Positions 7,541-15,432 of a stretch of 32,208 nucleotides of DNA are shown here, piece by piece. The position numbers were made by a program, and so were the translations under genes. Location of the stretch: positions 1-32,208 of the forward strand of contig CALYPJ010000013.1 in the NCBI GenBank assembly GCA_945273735.1, written 5' to 3'. The notes beneath the pieces are model-generated. The model was not told where the DNA came from, did not search any database, and saw nothing but the letters and a program-made list of their open reading frames with translations. The DNA comes from an uncultured Lactobacillaceae bacterium. GTDB taxonomy: Bacteria; Bacillota; Bacilli; Lactobacillales; Lactobacillaceae. Each line of letters opens with the position of its first letter. Positions within the stretch are counted from its first letter, which is position 1.

Positions 7541-8968
7541 TTAAGCCGTTGCTTCTTCTTTAATTCCTAAGAGATAAGTGGCAATTGCCGCACCAATAAA
7601 AGCAACTACGGCACTAATAATTCCATTAACCAAGTTGATAAAGGAACCACCGACGCACCCAGTTAAAGATAAGAAGTTAGCCACAGGAACCAAAGTGTAC
7701 ATCGTTACATGTGTAATACCCGCATATAAACCACCGCAAAAGCCGCCAATCATCATTCCAATAAATGGCCGACGATATTTAATAGCCACGCCATATAGCC
7801 CTGGTTCGGTAACACCGCCAACTAAATTAGCTACAACATAACTAAAAGCTAGTGCTTTTTCCTCTTTATTCTTCAAAGCAAAAGCCGCACCTAAACACAT
7901 CCCCGCAACGGAAAAGCTAGCAGCTAAAGCACCAACACTCACAAAATTATCAAAACCATGCTGCGCAAAAACTAACATCATGGCGCTAATCATTACCAAA
8001 TGCATCCCAGTTATTACAAGGAACTCCCAGATTGCTCCAATTATTGCAATTCCAATGACAGCCCAGATACCGCCCATTTTACCAAAGGAAATAATCCCTT
8101 GAGAAATAAAATCACCAATAAAGCCACCTAAAGGTCCAACAACACACAAACTTAACGGTAACATTACTGCGATTGTTAAAGTTGGGGCAAAGACCGTTCT
8201 AAGTGAAGCTGTAATCCATTTTTCAAAAAAGCGATTAACATATGACATTAACCAAACACTCAAAATTATCGGTACGATCGTACTAGAATAATTAACTAAA
8301 TGCATGGGAATGCCATAAACAGTGAATGGCTTTTGCGCATTTACAATCTTAACCAAATTAGGGTCCAACATAATTGCCCCTAAAAACATGCCTAAAATTG
8401 GCGAAGTATTAAATTGTTTAGCTGAAGTATACCCAATTATAATTGGCAAAAAATAAAATCCGGCATCACCAACCAAAGTAAATAATTGATACAAATCACT
8501 TTTAGTGCCAATAACATTAAACATTGATGGCCCTAAAACTGCTACTAACATTTTAAAGATGGAAGCAGCAATTAAAATTGGAATTGTGGGAGTTAAACTT
8601 CCAGCTAATTTATTTAGAATTGTTGACCCCAAACCCTTCCAAGTAAATTTTTCTTTAGAAACATTACTTTTAGTTGGGTTGTTATCATCAACGGGAGCTG
8701 CGGTAGTTAAATTACCCGACTTAACTACTGCATCATATACTTCATTAACCGTTTGACCAATAACAATTTGATATTGGCCTCCCGCCCGGGTTACCCCTAA
8801 AACTTTGGGAATTTTTTTGATTTTGGCATCATCAGGAATGCTCATATCCTTCAAATTAAATCTTAAACGGGTCATACAATGCGTAACACTAGTGACATTA
8901 GCACTTCCCCCAATTTCTTTTAAAATAGTGGTGGCTAATTGCGTAAATTCTTGTTCTTTCTTGCTCAT
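7541..8968 (-). CDS. PTS sugar permease EIIBC, glucose/beta-glucoside/sucrose superfamily
   Basis: 475 residues. An N-terminal EIIB domain (about 1-90) carries the phosphorylation Cys31 in VTHCMTRLRF. An EIIC domain of about ten helices (about 115-470) follows, with the characteristic GVTEPGLYGVAIKY segment. No EIIA domain is fused and none is in this operon. The start is ATG at 8966-8968, with GGAAAGG just upstream and 25 nt after the antiterminator gene; a longer frame would overlap that gene. The protein imports and phosphorylates a sugar at the membrane. Context with a LicT/BglG antiterminator suggests a beta-glucoside-like or aminosugar-containing disaccharide, and the downstream deacetylase favours an N-acetylated one; the exact substrate is unproven. 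Confidence 0.9.
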   Translation of the reverse strand: MSKKEQEFTQLATTILKEIGGSANVTSVTHCMTRLRFNLKDMSIPDDAKIKKIPKVLGVTRAGGQYQIVIGQTVNEVYDAVVKSGNLTTAAPVDDNNPTKSNVSKEKFTWKGLGSTILNKLAGSLTPTIPILIAASIFKMLVAVLGPSMFNVIGTKSDLYQLFTLVGDAGFYFLPIIIGYTSAKQFNTSPILGMFLGAIMLDPNLVKIVNAQKPFTVYGIPMHLVNYSSTIVPIILSVWLMSYVNRFFEKWITASLRTVFAPTLTIAVMLPLSLCVVGPLGGFIGDFISQGIISFGKMGGIWAVIGIAIIGAIWEFLVITGMHLVMISAMMLVFAQHGFDNFVSVGALAASFSVAGMCLGAAFALKNKEEKALAFSYVVANLVGGVTEPGLYGVAIKYRRPFIGMMIGGFCGGLYAGITHVTMYTLVPVANFLSLTGCVGGSFINLVNGIISAVVAFIGAAIATYLLGIKEEATA

Positions 8969-8993
8969 AATACCTTTCCTAAAATAAGTTAAA

Positions 8994-9830
8994 TTAGTTA
9001 TCAGTCGTTTGATCAACTAGACGTTGAACGTAAATCATTAAATAAAACATTTCATCATCGGTAGTTAAAGTATGCAATTGTTCATCAATATTTGTCACAA
9101 TCTCTTGCGTGCAGCGGTAAATTTTCGGAGAATTTGCTTTAAATGTTCGGACTACTGCTGCATCAGTTTTCTTAGAAATTTGCTGATTATTTTTTAGGCG
9201 ACGCAAATAATAGTGCAAGTGTAGAATGAAACGATTATAGGTAAAATCATTAGGATCAAAATTTTTAGGAAAAAATCGTTGAATAATTACTAAAGTCTGT
9301 TCGGTTAATTTTTGAAATACATCTTGGTCTAAGTCAGTTTGATCCGTCACTTGTGAATTTAAAAAATGCATCGCAATCGCCGTAGCTTCGCTTTTAGGTA
9401 AAATTACATGCAATCGCTTTTTCACGATCGTTAAAGCAATTTCACCCACTTGAAATTCTTGTGGATAGAAATTTTTCAAATCATAAGAAAATGGATAATC
9501 AAATTGTTGCTTCTTTTTAAGGCGAATGATGGCAAAATTTAGATGATCTGCCAATCCAAAAATTACATTAGGATTTAATTCCCCATTTAAAATTTGTTGC
9601 GCCTGTTGCACAATTTGCGCACTTACTTCAAATATTTCAGAAGGAATTTCTTTAAGCAATTGAAAATTGTGAGAGTTAAGCCGATAAAAAGTCATAGTAA
9701 TTTGAGATAAATCAGTTATTTCATAAGGCATGGCTGGAAAGCCAATACCCTTGCCAAAAGCGACTAATTCATCTTGATTATTATCAATACAAATAGCAAC
9801 ATTATTGTTTATTTTTTTGATTGCACGCAT
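8994..9830 (-). CDS. BglG/LicT-family transcription antiterminator
   Basis: 278 residues. The co-antiterminator RNA-binding domain is at about 1-57, with the IKKINNNVAICID start. Two PTS regulation domains follow, PRD1 (about 65-170) and PRD2 (about 171-278). Conserved regulatory histidines are His96 (ADHLNFA) and His155 (IAMHFLN) in PRD1 and His204 (ILHLHYY) in PRD2. The second PRD2 histidine, expected in a YLxIHI context, is Tyr267 (YLMIYVQRL). When active it should bind the RAT hairpin in its own leader (10012-10037) and stop the overlapping terminator forming, letting the operon bglG-EIIBC-deacetylase be transcribed. GGGGAG precedes the ATG. Confidence 0.93.
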   Translation of the reverse strand: MRAIKKINNNVAICIDNNQDELVAFGKGIGFPAMPYEITDLSQITMTFYRLNSHNFQLLKEIPSEIFEVSAQIVQQAQQILNGELNPNVIFGLADHLNFAIIRLKKKQQFDYPFSYDLKNFYPQEFQVGEIALTIVKKRLHVILPKSEATAIAMHFLNSQVTDQTDLDQDVFQKLTEQTLVIIQRFFPKNFDPNDFTYNRFILHLHYYLRRLKNNQQISKKTDAAVVRTFKANSPKIYRCTQEIVTNIDEQLHTLTTDDEMFYLMIYVQRLVDQTTDN

Positions 9831-9956
9831 ACTTTTTCTCCCCTCACAACCTAAAATGTTTTATTTAAGCTTTTTAGGTCAATAATATTTAATGTAAGTT
9901 ATCACCTCTCATTTTCCCGTTAATTAAGCTTTGAAAACCAGTGTCGTGACAACCAC

Positions 9957-10029
9957 AAAAAAACTCTTCAAAGCCTCATCATGACGGTTCGTTTAATAAA
10001 CTAAACCTCACGGTAATGCCTCAAAGAGT
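9957..10029 (-). terminator. Leader terminator controlled by antitermination
   Basis: In the leader of the antiterminator operon, ACTCTT (from 10029 downward) pairs with AAGAGT near 9964-9969. The stem continues upward with a few mismatches and G-U pairs to a loop around 9990-10005, then TTTTTTT ends it near 9957. Its 5' arm shares bases with the RAT element, so the two structures are mutually exclusive. Confidence 0.8.
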
Positions 10030-10037
10030 AACAATCC
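10012..10037 (-). promoter_or_regulatory. Ribonucleic antiterminator (RAT) for the BglG/LicT protein
   Basis: The reverse strand reads GGATTGTTACT, a 5-nt loop, then AGGCATTACC. The 5' half is identical to classical BglG/LicT/SacY RAT sequences; the 3' half differs from the usual AGGCAAAACC at two positions. It begins about 10 nt after the predicted transcript start and overlaps the leader terminator. Confidence 0.85.
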
Positions 10038-10053
10038 GATTAATTCGCCAAGA

Positions 10054-10082
10054 ATTATAACGAAAAATTAGATTTATTGCAA
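10054..10082 (-). promoter_or_regulatory. Promoter of the antiterminator-EIIBC-deacetylase operon
   Basis: Reverse strand TTGCAA (10077-10082), exact 17-bp spacer, TATAAT (10054-10059). The start point would be near 10047, just before the RAT. The stretch from 9831 to 10183 holds this promoter, the RAT/terminator switch and the weak terminator of the trehalose operon; no gene was seen in it. Confidence 0.75.
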
Positions 10083-10156
10083 TATCTTTTTTTAAAATTA
10101 ACAATTGTCAAATGCTTTAGATCAAGCGTTATTGGTTTTTATTAAAAAATTAAATC

Positions 10157-10183
10157 AAAAAGAACCCGTTAAGGCTGCTTTTT
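10157..10183 (-). terminator. Weak terminator of the trehalose operon
   Basis: Immediately after the phosphorylase stop, AAAAAGCAGCC can pair with GGGTTCTTTTT (two mismatches) on the reverse strand, followed by a T-rich tail. The stem is imperfect, so some read-through into the next leader is possible. Confidence 0.45.
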
Positions 10184-12535
10184 TTAGTTTTGCACAATTA
10201 ACTCTGGCTGATTAGCTTTAAGTTGTACTTGTTGCTCGCCAACTTGTACAACTTGATCTTGATCAGCTGTTACCGTAACTGCTTCCGGAGTTACCTCTAC
10301 ACGATAATTAACGCCTTGATCCAAGCAATGAACCTCAATTCGACGCCAGTCAGGTGGTAATTGTGGTTTAACTTTTAAAATCTTTTGATTGATGTCAATT
10401 CCCGCAAAACAACGCGTAATTACTTCAATCGTTTCACCCATTACGCCGACATGAATTCCTTCAGCAGTAGTTCCACCCTGAATATCATTAAAGTCTGAAC
10501 CTAGGGCTGTTACTAAATAATCAGTTGCTTTTACAATCTGCCCTAAATCAGTTAAAGCAATTGCAAAAACAGGTCGTGATGTTGTGGAACCATGCGTGGT
10601 ACGTGCTAAATAATAATTTGTATTTTTAGCTAACCAATCTTTAGGTAAAGCATAACCCAATTTATTGATTACCTCTTGCATTTTAGTCGCACCTAAAACA
10701 TAAATAGCCATTAAAACATCAGCTTGTTTAGCAACTTGATAATCATCAGGAGATTTGCCTTCCGCTTTTAAAATGCGATCAATTCGATAAATATTCCCAT
10801 ACTTGGCTTCATAAGCTGCAAAATCGAGAGTTTTTAAGTCAAAATATCCCGCAAATTGAGCAATAATGCCCTCAGGATTAATTTCCAAGTTCAATTTTTG
10901 ACTAACCGCTTGCGCTTTTTCTTGCCAGCCCCGATCGAAGCCATCATCTTGACTAATTTCTGCAAACTTAATTTGCGGATCTTGGGCTAATTCTTGAATC
11001 CAATTTAATAGCCAAGCAACCAAGATATTGGTATACGCATTATTCTTAAATCCACCGGTTTTCGCATCAGGGTATTTTTCATGGAATTCATCAGGACCCA
11101 TTACGCCTGAAATATCATAACGACCACTACCATCGTCTTGTGCCCGATTAAGCCAGAATTTACTAATTTCTAAAAGCATCGCTAAAGCCCCGCTATTTAG
11201 AAATTGCGCATCCCCTGTTAAGTGATAATAATACCAAACGTCATAAGCAATTGCTAAAGACACATGTCGTTGACGCCGCGAATTATCCGGATCCCATTGA
11301 TTATTTACGGGATTTAAGTGAATAATTTGTGCCTGTTCGTCACCATACATTGCTGATTGCCACGGATACATTGCCCCAGCTTCATGATCTTGGGCGGCAT
11401 TTTTTTGTGCTGGTGCTAAACGATTAATTCGATATTTTAACAAATCCTTAGCAACGGCAGGATTTGTCCGCACATAGTAAGGTAAGAAGAAGATCTCATC
11501 CCAAAAAATATGACCCCGATAACCTTCACCCGTCAAACCGCGGGCTGGCACTGAAGCATCCAATTGTCTATTAGCATAGTGATTAGCTGCTTGTTGTAAG
11601 TGAAAAATATTTAACCGAATTAAACTTTGGATTTGTGAATCTGGCGCTTCCACAATTAAATCATGATCTTGCCAAAATTTTCCCCAATAATTTTTCGCTG
11701 AATTAACTAACTGATCAAATGTTGTTTGCTTAACTTGATCAGCGACTTGTTCCACCAATTGCGATGTAAAATCAAGCTCATTACTTACCGTAATGCCAAC
11801 TACTTTCGTAAATACATAAGTCGTATTGGCTACCGCTTTAAAATCAAAACGCGCCACCAATTCACTGGCAGTAGTCAAAACTTGTTTAGACAAATCAGCT
11901 GCACTTTGGGTATTAGCTGTTAAATCAATTTGTAATTGACTTTGACGCGTTTTAACCGTCACCCGATTTTGAGTAATCTTGGAAACAGTAAATTCCTGAG
12001 AATCAAAATCCCGATAACGAGCAACATTGTGATTCAAAACTCCGGCATCGACTACTGACTCTACTCGTACATCACTGTCAAAATCACAAGTAATTGCTAC
12101 TTTTAAGCCAATTAAGTGATAGTTAATTGGATCCACAACCTTTTCACTAGCTAAAGTTAGCGATCCTTGCGGGGTTTCAAAAGTGTATTGATCGCTTTGA
12201 CGACCTTGGGCCATATTAAGAGTACTTTTACGTGACTTAATCTTAGTATAGTCAATTTCTTGATCAGCAATAAAAATCCGAAATAATTGGGGATTGGGTA
12301 AATTAACTAAATCCTCATTTACAATTTCTTTACCAGCCATCGGAGTTGTCGTTTGATTATAGCATCCTGCTAAATAAAGTCCGGGATAATGATCATCACT
12401 TTCTTGACTAAATACAGGAGCTCCACGCCAACCCAAAAAGCCATTACCTAAAGATAATAAGGCTTCTTGACCATATGATTTTGGACCCGATTCTGATTTT
12501 AAATAGGAAATTTTCCACGTATCTGGTATATTCAA
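10184..12535 (-). CDS. Glycoside hydrolase family 65 phosphorylase, probably trehalose-6-phosphate phosphorylase
   Basis: 783 residues, full length for GH65 sugar phosphorylases. The N-terminal beta-sandwich (about 1-270) contains SLGNGFLGWRGAP. The (alpha/alpha)6 catalytic barrel (about 300-650) contains FWDEIFFLPY and the general-acid Glu483 in GPDEFHEKYP. THGSTTS is the usual phosphate-contacting segment, and a small C-terminal beta domain follows. Family members are maltose, trehalose or trehalose-6-phosphate phosphorylases. Its place behind TreR and a trehalose-type PTS argues for splitting trehalose-6-phosphate with phosphate into beta-glucose-1-phosphate and glucose-6-phosphate. Maltose phosphorylase is the main alternative. 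The start is taken as TTG at 12533-12535, 11 nt after AGGAG; a GTG at 12545-12547 overlaps that ribosome site. Confidence 0.85.
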   Translation of the reverse strand: MNIPDTWKISYLKSESGPKSYGQEALLSLGNGFLGWRGAPVFSQESDDHYPGLYLAGCYNQTTTPMAGKEIVNEDLVNLPNPQLFRIFIADQEIDYTKIKSRKSTLNMAQGRQSDQYTFETPQGSLTLASEKVVDPINYHLIGLKVAITCDFDSDVRVESVVDAGVLNHNVARYRDFDSQEFTVSKITQNRVTVKTRQSQLQIDLTANTQSAADLSKQVLTTASELVARFDFKAVANTTYVFTKVVGITVSNELDFTSQLVEQVADQVKQTTFDQLVNSAKNYWGKFWQDHDLIVEAPDSQIQSLIRLNIFHLQQAANHYANRQLDASVPARGLTGEGYRGHIFWDEIFFLPYYVRTNPAVAKDLLKYRINRLAPAQKNAAQDHEAGAMYPWQSAMYGDEQAQIIHLNPVNNQWDPDNSRRQRHVSLAIAYDVWYYYHLTGDAQFLNSGALAMLLEISKFWLNRAQDDGSGRYDISGVMGPDEFHEKYPDAKTGGFKNNAYTNILVAWLLNWIQELAQDPQIKFAEISQDDGFDRGWQEKAQAVSQKLNLEINPEGIIAQFAGYFDLKTLDFAAYEAKYGNIYRIDRILKAEGKSPDDYQVAKQADVLMAIYVLGATKMQEVINKLGYALPKDWLAKNTNYYLARTTHGSTTSRPVFAIALTDLGQIVKATDYLVTALGSDFNDIQGGTTAEGIHVGVMGETIEVITRCFAGIDINQKILKVKPQLPPDWRRIEVHCLDQGVNYRVEVTPEAVTVTADQDQVVQVGEQQVQLKANQPELIVQN

Positions 12536-12568
12536 TAAAATTTGCACTCCTTATTAAATTTTTATTTC

Positions 12569-14083
12569 TTAGGCAACAGCATCTTTAAAGACGTTCTTCT
12601 TTTCGGCTCTCTTTGCATTTGCAATATCTGAATCATTAAAGCCCCAGAGGTAGACGCAAACAAAAGATACAATCGTCGTAATTGCTGCAGTGATAATAAA
12701 TAACCATGTATTATTAGCACCACCTGCTAAATAGCTTGGTATTCCGATCCAAGAACCAGTAAAACCAAACATATTGATATGGAAGAAGCCACCAATAGCA
12801 GCACCAACAGCACTTCCAATATTACTCATCCAAAATACCTTACCATATTTTAAGTTAACCCCATACATTGCCGGTTCAGTAACTCCAGCAAAGCCAGAAA
12901 GGCCCCCGGCAATTCCTAAAGTTCTTAAATTTTTATTTTTAGTTTTGGCTGCAACTGCAAAAGCTCCTGCAGCTTGAGAAATCATTGTATAACTGATCAA
13001 TGCATTTAAAACTGAATGCCCGGTTGTCGCAATGTCATTAGCAACCAGTGGCACTACCATCCAATGTAAACCAAAAATAACTAAGCATTGATAGAATCCC
13101 CCAATTACTAATCCAGCAATCATTTCGTTTAAAGTCATTAACCAATTAAGGAAAGTAGCAAAGCCTTGTGAAATTAAAGTGATAACTGGTCCAAATACTA
13201 CAAGAATCAAAGTTCCAACAATAAAAATAGTAAATAGTGGTAGGAAAATTGAACGCAAACTTAATGGTAAAACTTTCTTCAACCAATTTCCAATCGGTTT
13301 TGCTAGCCAAGCCGCAACAATAATTGGAAAAATAGAATAGGTATATTGCGGAATTCTCACGGGAATCCCAAAGAAATTGGCATTAAATTGAACCCCTAAA
13401 ATATTGGTAAGATGAAATTTTGTTGTCCCATCATAAATTGCAGTAATTGTCGGATGAACTAACAATCCTCCAATTGCAGCTACAGTAATCGGATCGGAAC
13501 CTAATTGTTTCGCAGCAGTAAAACCAACTAAGATTGGTAAAAAGTAAAATACTGCATCACCCATTGCATTAATAATAACGTAAGTTGGTGAGCTTGCTTG
13601 AACCCACTTTAATTCAGTAATTAAAGTTAAAATTCCTTTTAAAATACCACTGGCAGCAAGTAAACCTACCACTGGGATCATTGATCCAGTAATTGTTCCA
13701 ATTAAAGTTTGAAAACCGTGAACCGTTTTTTGCCAAAATGTTTGCGGTACCGCTTCTTTGGCGCCTTGAGCTTGAGTCGCCGCAACCGCATCGCGAGTTG
13801 CTGATTCATCAACAACTTTATCCCCCAATTGGTCCACCACTGCATCATAAACATCTTCAACTGCAGGACCAATAATTACTTGAAACTGGTTTAAAGTTTT
13901 ATTATATACCGCCCCGGCAACTCCTGATAAATTAGAAAATGATTCTGGATCTGCTTTACTAGGATCTTTTAAATAAAAACGCAGGCGCGTAATACAATGG
14001 ATAACTTTATCAACATTTTCACCTCCACCAACATTTTTAATAATTGTTTCGGCAAGTTGCTGATAATTAACTTTTTGGGACAT
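12569..14083 (-). CDS. treB: Trehalose-type PTS permease EIIBC
   Basis: 504 residues. EIIB domain (about 1-90) has the phosphorylation Cys30 in VIHCITRLRFYL. A linker follows, then an EIIC domain (about 120-490) with roughly ten helices and the motif GFAGVTEPAMYGVNLKYG. The size and domain order match TreB. Being between a TreR-type regulator and a GH65 phosphorylase supports trehalose as substrate, taken up as trehalose-6-phosphate. There is no fused EIIA domain, and the separate EIIA-like protein encoded just upstream lacks its active histidines. Phosphate must therefore come from an EIIA elsewhere in the genome. AGGAGG lies just before the ATG and overlaps the stop codon of the upstream gene. 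Confidence 0.9.
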   Translation of the reverse strand: MSQKVNYQQLAETIIKNVGGGENVDKVIHCITRLRFYLKDPSKADPESFSNLSGVAGAVYNKTLNQFQVIIGPAVEDVYDAVVDQLGDKVVDESATRDAVAATQAQGAKEAVPQTFWQKTVHGFQTLIGTITGSMIPVVGLLAASGILKGILTLITELKWVQASSPTYVIINAMGDAVFYFLPILVGFTAAKQLGSDPITVAAIGGLLVHPTITAIYDGTTKFHLTNILGVQFNANFFGIPVRIPQYTYSIFPIIVAAWLAKPIGNWLKKVLPLSLRSIFLPLFTIFIVGTLILVVFGPVITLISQGFATFLNWLMTLNEMIAGLVIGGFYQCLVIFGLHWMVVPLVANDIATTGHSVLNALISYTMISQAAGAFAVAAKTKNKNLRTLGIAGGLSGFAGVTEPAMYGVNLKYGKVFWMSNIGSAVGAAIGGFFHINMFGFTGSWIGIPSYLAGGANNTWLFIITAAITTIVSFVCVYLWGFNDSDIANAKRAEKKNVFKDAVA

Positions 14084-14091
14084 ATTCCCTC

Positions 14092-14580
14092 CTATTTTTT
14101 CGTATAATAATTATTTTTTGCCAGGTAATACAATAAATCCCCCACTATTACCTGACGATATTTAATCCTTAAATCAGTTGTTGCGTTTGATAAATTTGGT
14201 AAAGTCAAAATTACTATTGGTTTTAAATGAGCCACCCAAAATGCTTTCAAATCAATCATCATTAAAACACTTTTAGTGGTAACTATCGTCTGCTGCGGTT
14301 TTTGAAGTACAAAAGGGGCCCCTTTTAAAATCGCGGTATCAATCCCTATTTGTAACAAAACTTGTAAACCGTCTTCTCGGGTGATTAAAACAACACCACT
14401 ATCCAGATAATTTAAAGTGCCACTAACCGGGGCTATCAGCTCGTTAGAAACTGCCTGAATTGCTAAGCCTAAGCCTAACATGCCTTGGGCAATCAAAGGA
14501 TCAGGTAATTCTTTCAGTGCGATTAAGGATCCGGAAATGGGGGCATAAATATTAAAATCCGTAGAATTTTGATAATTCAT
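14092..14580 (-). CDS. EIIA-Glc-like PTS protein lacking both active-site histidines
   Basis: 162 residues with the fold signature of the EIIA-Glc (Crr) family: APISGSLIALKELPDP, MLGLGLAI, APVSGTL, EDGLQVLLQIGIDT and LKGAPF. In active EIIA proteins one His precedes the phosphorylated His by 15 residues, the latter in an I/V-H-x-GIDT context. Here these positions are Gly62 and Gln77 (codon CAA). By family knowledge the protein cannot accept phosphate in the normal way. The ATG at 14578-14580 lies 7 nt after the treR stop with no good ribosome site, suggesting coupled translation. It may be a decaying EIIA or a regulatory remnant that still binds partners. A frame extending further upstream overlaps treR and encodes non-homologous sequence. 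Confidence 0.82.
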   Translation of the reverse strand: MNYQNSTDFNIYAPISGSLIALKELPDPLIAQGMLGLGLAIQAVSNELIAPVSGTLNYLDSGVVLITREDGLQVLLQIGIDTAILKGAPFVLQKPQQTIVTTKSVLMMIDLKAFWVAHLKPIVILTLPNLSNATTDLRIKYRQVIVGDLLYYLAKNNYYTKK

Positions 14581-14587
14581 GATCAAA

Positions 14588-15295
14588 TCAAGGATGCCGT
14601 CGCGCAAAAACCACACTAGAATAACGATCAGCACGATAGTGCGATTCAGTGTAAGAAATAATTGAATTATCAACTAGATGAGTTCGGCTCCGAATAATAA
14701 CCATTGGCATCGATTTCGAAACTCGTAAGTATTTTTGGTCAAATTCATTTGCTGTTTCTACTGTCAAAGTTTTAACTGCATAATCAATTTTAAATTTACA
14801 AACATCTTCCAAATAACCAAATAGCGATTTTTGTGCCCAAAAACGGGGAATTTGGTTAACCTGGCTTTTTAAAACATAATCTTGATCAATAATTAAAGAT
14901 TCCCCATTAATTACGCGCACGCGTGAAACTCTTGTTGCTGCAAGATCAGGTGGCTGCGGATTAAAAACTTCAGGAACTATTACATCATCAACTCCTAAAA
15001 CAATGTTTTGAAAATTTAAATCTTCTTTTTTCACAATTTCAGAATAACTTTCAATTTGCGTTAACGGGAATTGAAAATGATGGCGATCAGTTACAATTGA
15101 TCCCTTTCCTTGCAAACGTTTAATATAACCATCAGTTGCTAGTAACTTCAGAGCTTTCCGGACAGTTTCTCGTGAGACTTGATATTTAATCATATAGCGA
15201 TGATCACTTGGCAATAAATCACCCGGGTGATATTGCTCATTTATCAATTGATTTAAAATATCTCGGTAGATTAAACGATATTTTTCCATATTCAT
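14588..15295 (-). CDS. treR: Trehalose operon repressor, GntR/HutC family
   Basis: 235 residues. An N-terminal winged helix (about 1-70) reads YRLIYRDILNQLI, LLPSDHRYMIKYQVSRETVR and KALKLLATDGYIKRLQGKGS; the sequence closely resembles Bacillus TreR. A C-terminal UTRA effector domain (about 90-232) follows, which in TreR senses trehalose-6-phosphate. It is the first gene of the operon with the EIIA-like gene, treB and the phosphorylase. Two ATGs (15295, 15289) are possible starts and neither has a clear ribosome site. The predicted transcript start near 15316 leaves a short leader. Candidate operators TTRACTAGYC occur in and upstream of its promoter. Confidence 0.88.
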   Translation of the reverse strand: MNMEKYRLIYRDILNQLINEQYHPGDLLPSDHRYMIKYQVSRETVRKALKLLATDGYIKRLQGKGSIVTDRHHFQFPLTQIESYSEIVKKEDLNFQNIVLGVDDVIVPEVFNPQPPDLAATRVSRVRVINGESLIIDQDYVLKSQVNQIPRFWAQKSLFGYLEDVCKFKIDYAVKTLTVETANEFDQKYLRVSKSMPMVIIRSRTHLVDNSIISYTESHYRADRYSSVVFARRHP

Positions 15296-15322
15296 CTAAC
15301 TAACTATTTTCAGGATAATTCA

Positions 15323-15351
15323 AGTATATTAAGGCTAGTTAACGTTTTCAA
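15323..15351 (-). promoter_or_regulatory. Trehalose operon promoter with overlapping cre and operator motif
   Basis: Reverse strand TTGAAA (15346-15351), exact 17-bp spacer, TATACT (15323-15328). The sequence TTGAAAACGTTAACTA (15336-15351) matches the CcpA cre consensus with one mismatch and covers the -35 box. Inside the spacer lies TTAACTAGCC (15334-15343), one of three copies of a TTRACTAGYC motif, a plausible TreR site. Confidence 0.7.
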
Positions 15352-15377
15352 TCTAATAAAGTAATTCATTAAAGCAT

Positions 15378-15432
15378 TTGACTAGCCATGTGTAAAAAAA
15401 CACGGAAATAAGCAGCATTATTGACTAGTCAA
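15378..15432. repeat. Two upstream copies of the TTRACTAGYC motif, one a perfect palindrome
   Basis: TTGACTAGCC (15378-15387) and the 12-bp palindrome TTGACTAGTCAA (15421-15432) lie upstream of the tre promoter, the latter over the stop codon of the adenosine deaminase gene. With TTAACTAGCC in the promoter spacer they form a set of similar elements, consistent with HutC-family operators. The two ends can also pair to form a stem around 15378-15432. Confidence 0.5.

Noticed and set aside
7578-7841. Opposite-strand open frames inside the PTS and ABC genes
   Set aside because: They lack ribosome sites and homology, and they mirror the codon bias of the real membrane-protein genes on the other strand.
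8969-9016. Longer N-terminus for the first EIIBC
   Set aside because: It overlaps the antiterminator gene, and the ATG at 8968 has a ribosome site and matches the EIIB domain start.
10095-10135. cre site before the antiterminator operon
   Set aside because: The best match (around AACGCTTGA) has at least three mismatches to the consensus.
12536-12547. GTG start of the GH65 gene
   Set aside because: The GTG is part of AAGGAGTG, the likely ribosome site, so initiation there is sterically unlikely; TTG at 12535 is preferred, though not certain.
14581-14673. Upstream extension of the EIIA-like frame
   Set aside because: It lies within the end of treR, encodes hydrophobic sequence unlike EIIA, and a better ATG at 14580 follows the treR stop.
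15385-15410. GTGT-A7-ACAC hairpin after add as a terminator
   Set aside because: The T run on the reverse strand is in the loop rather than after the stem, so it is not an intrinsic terminator.
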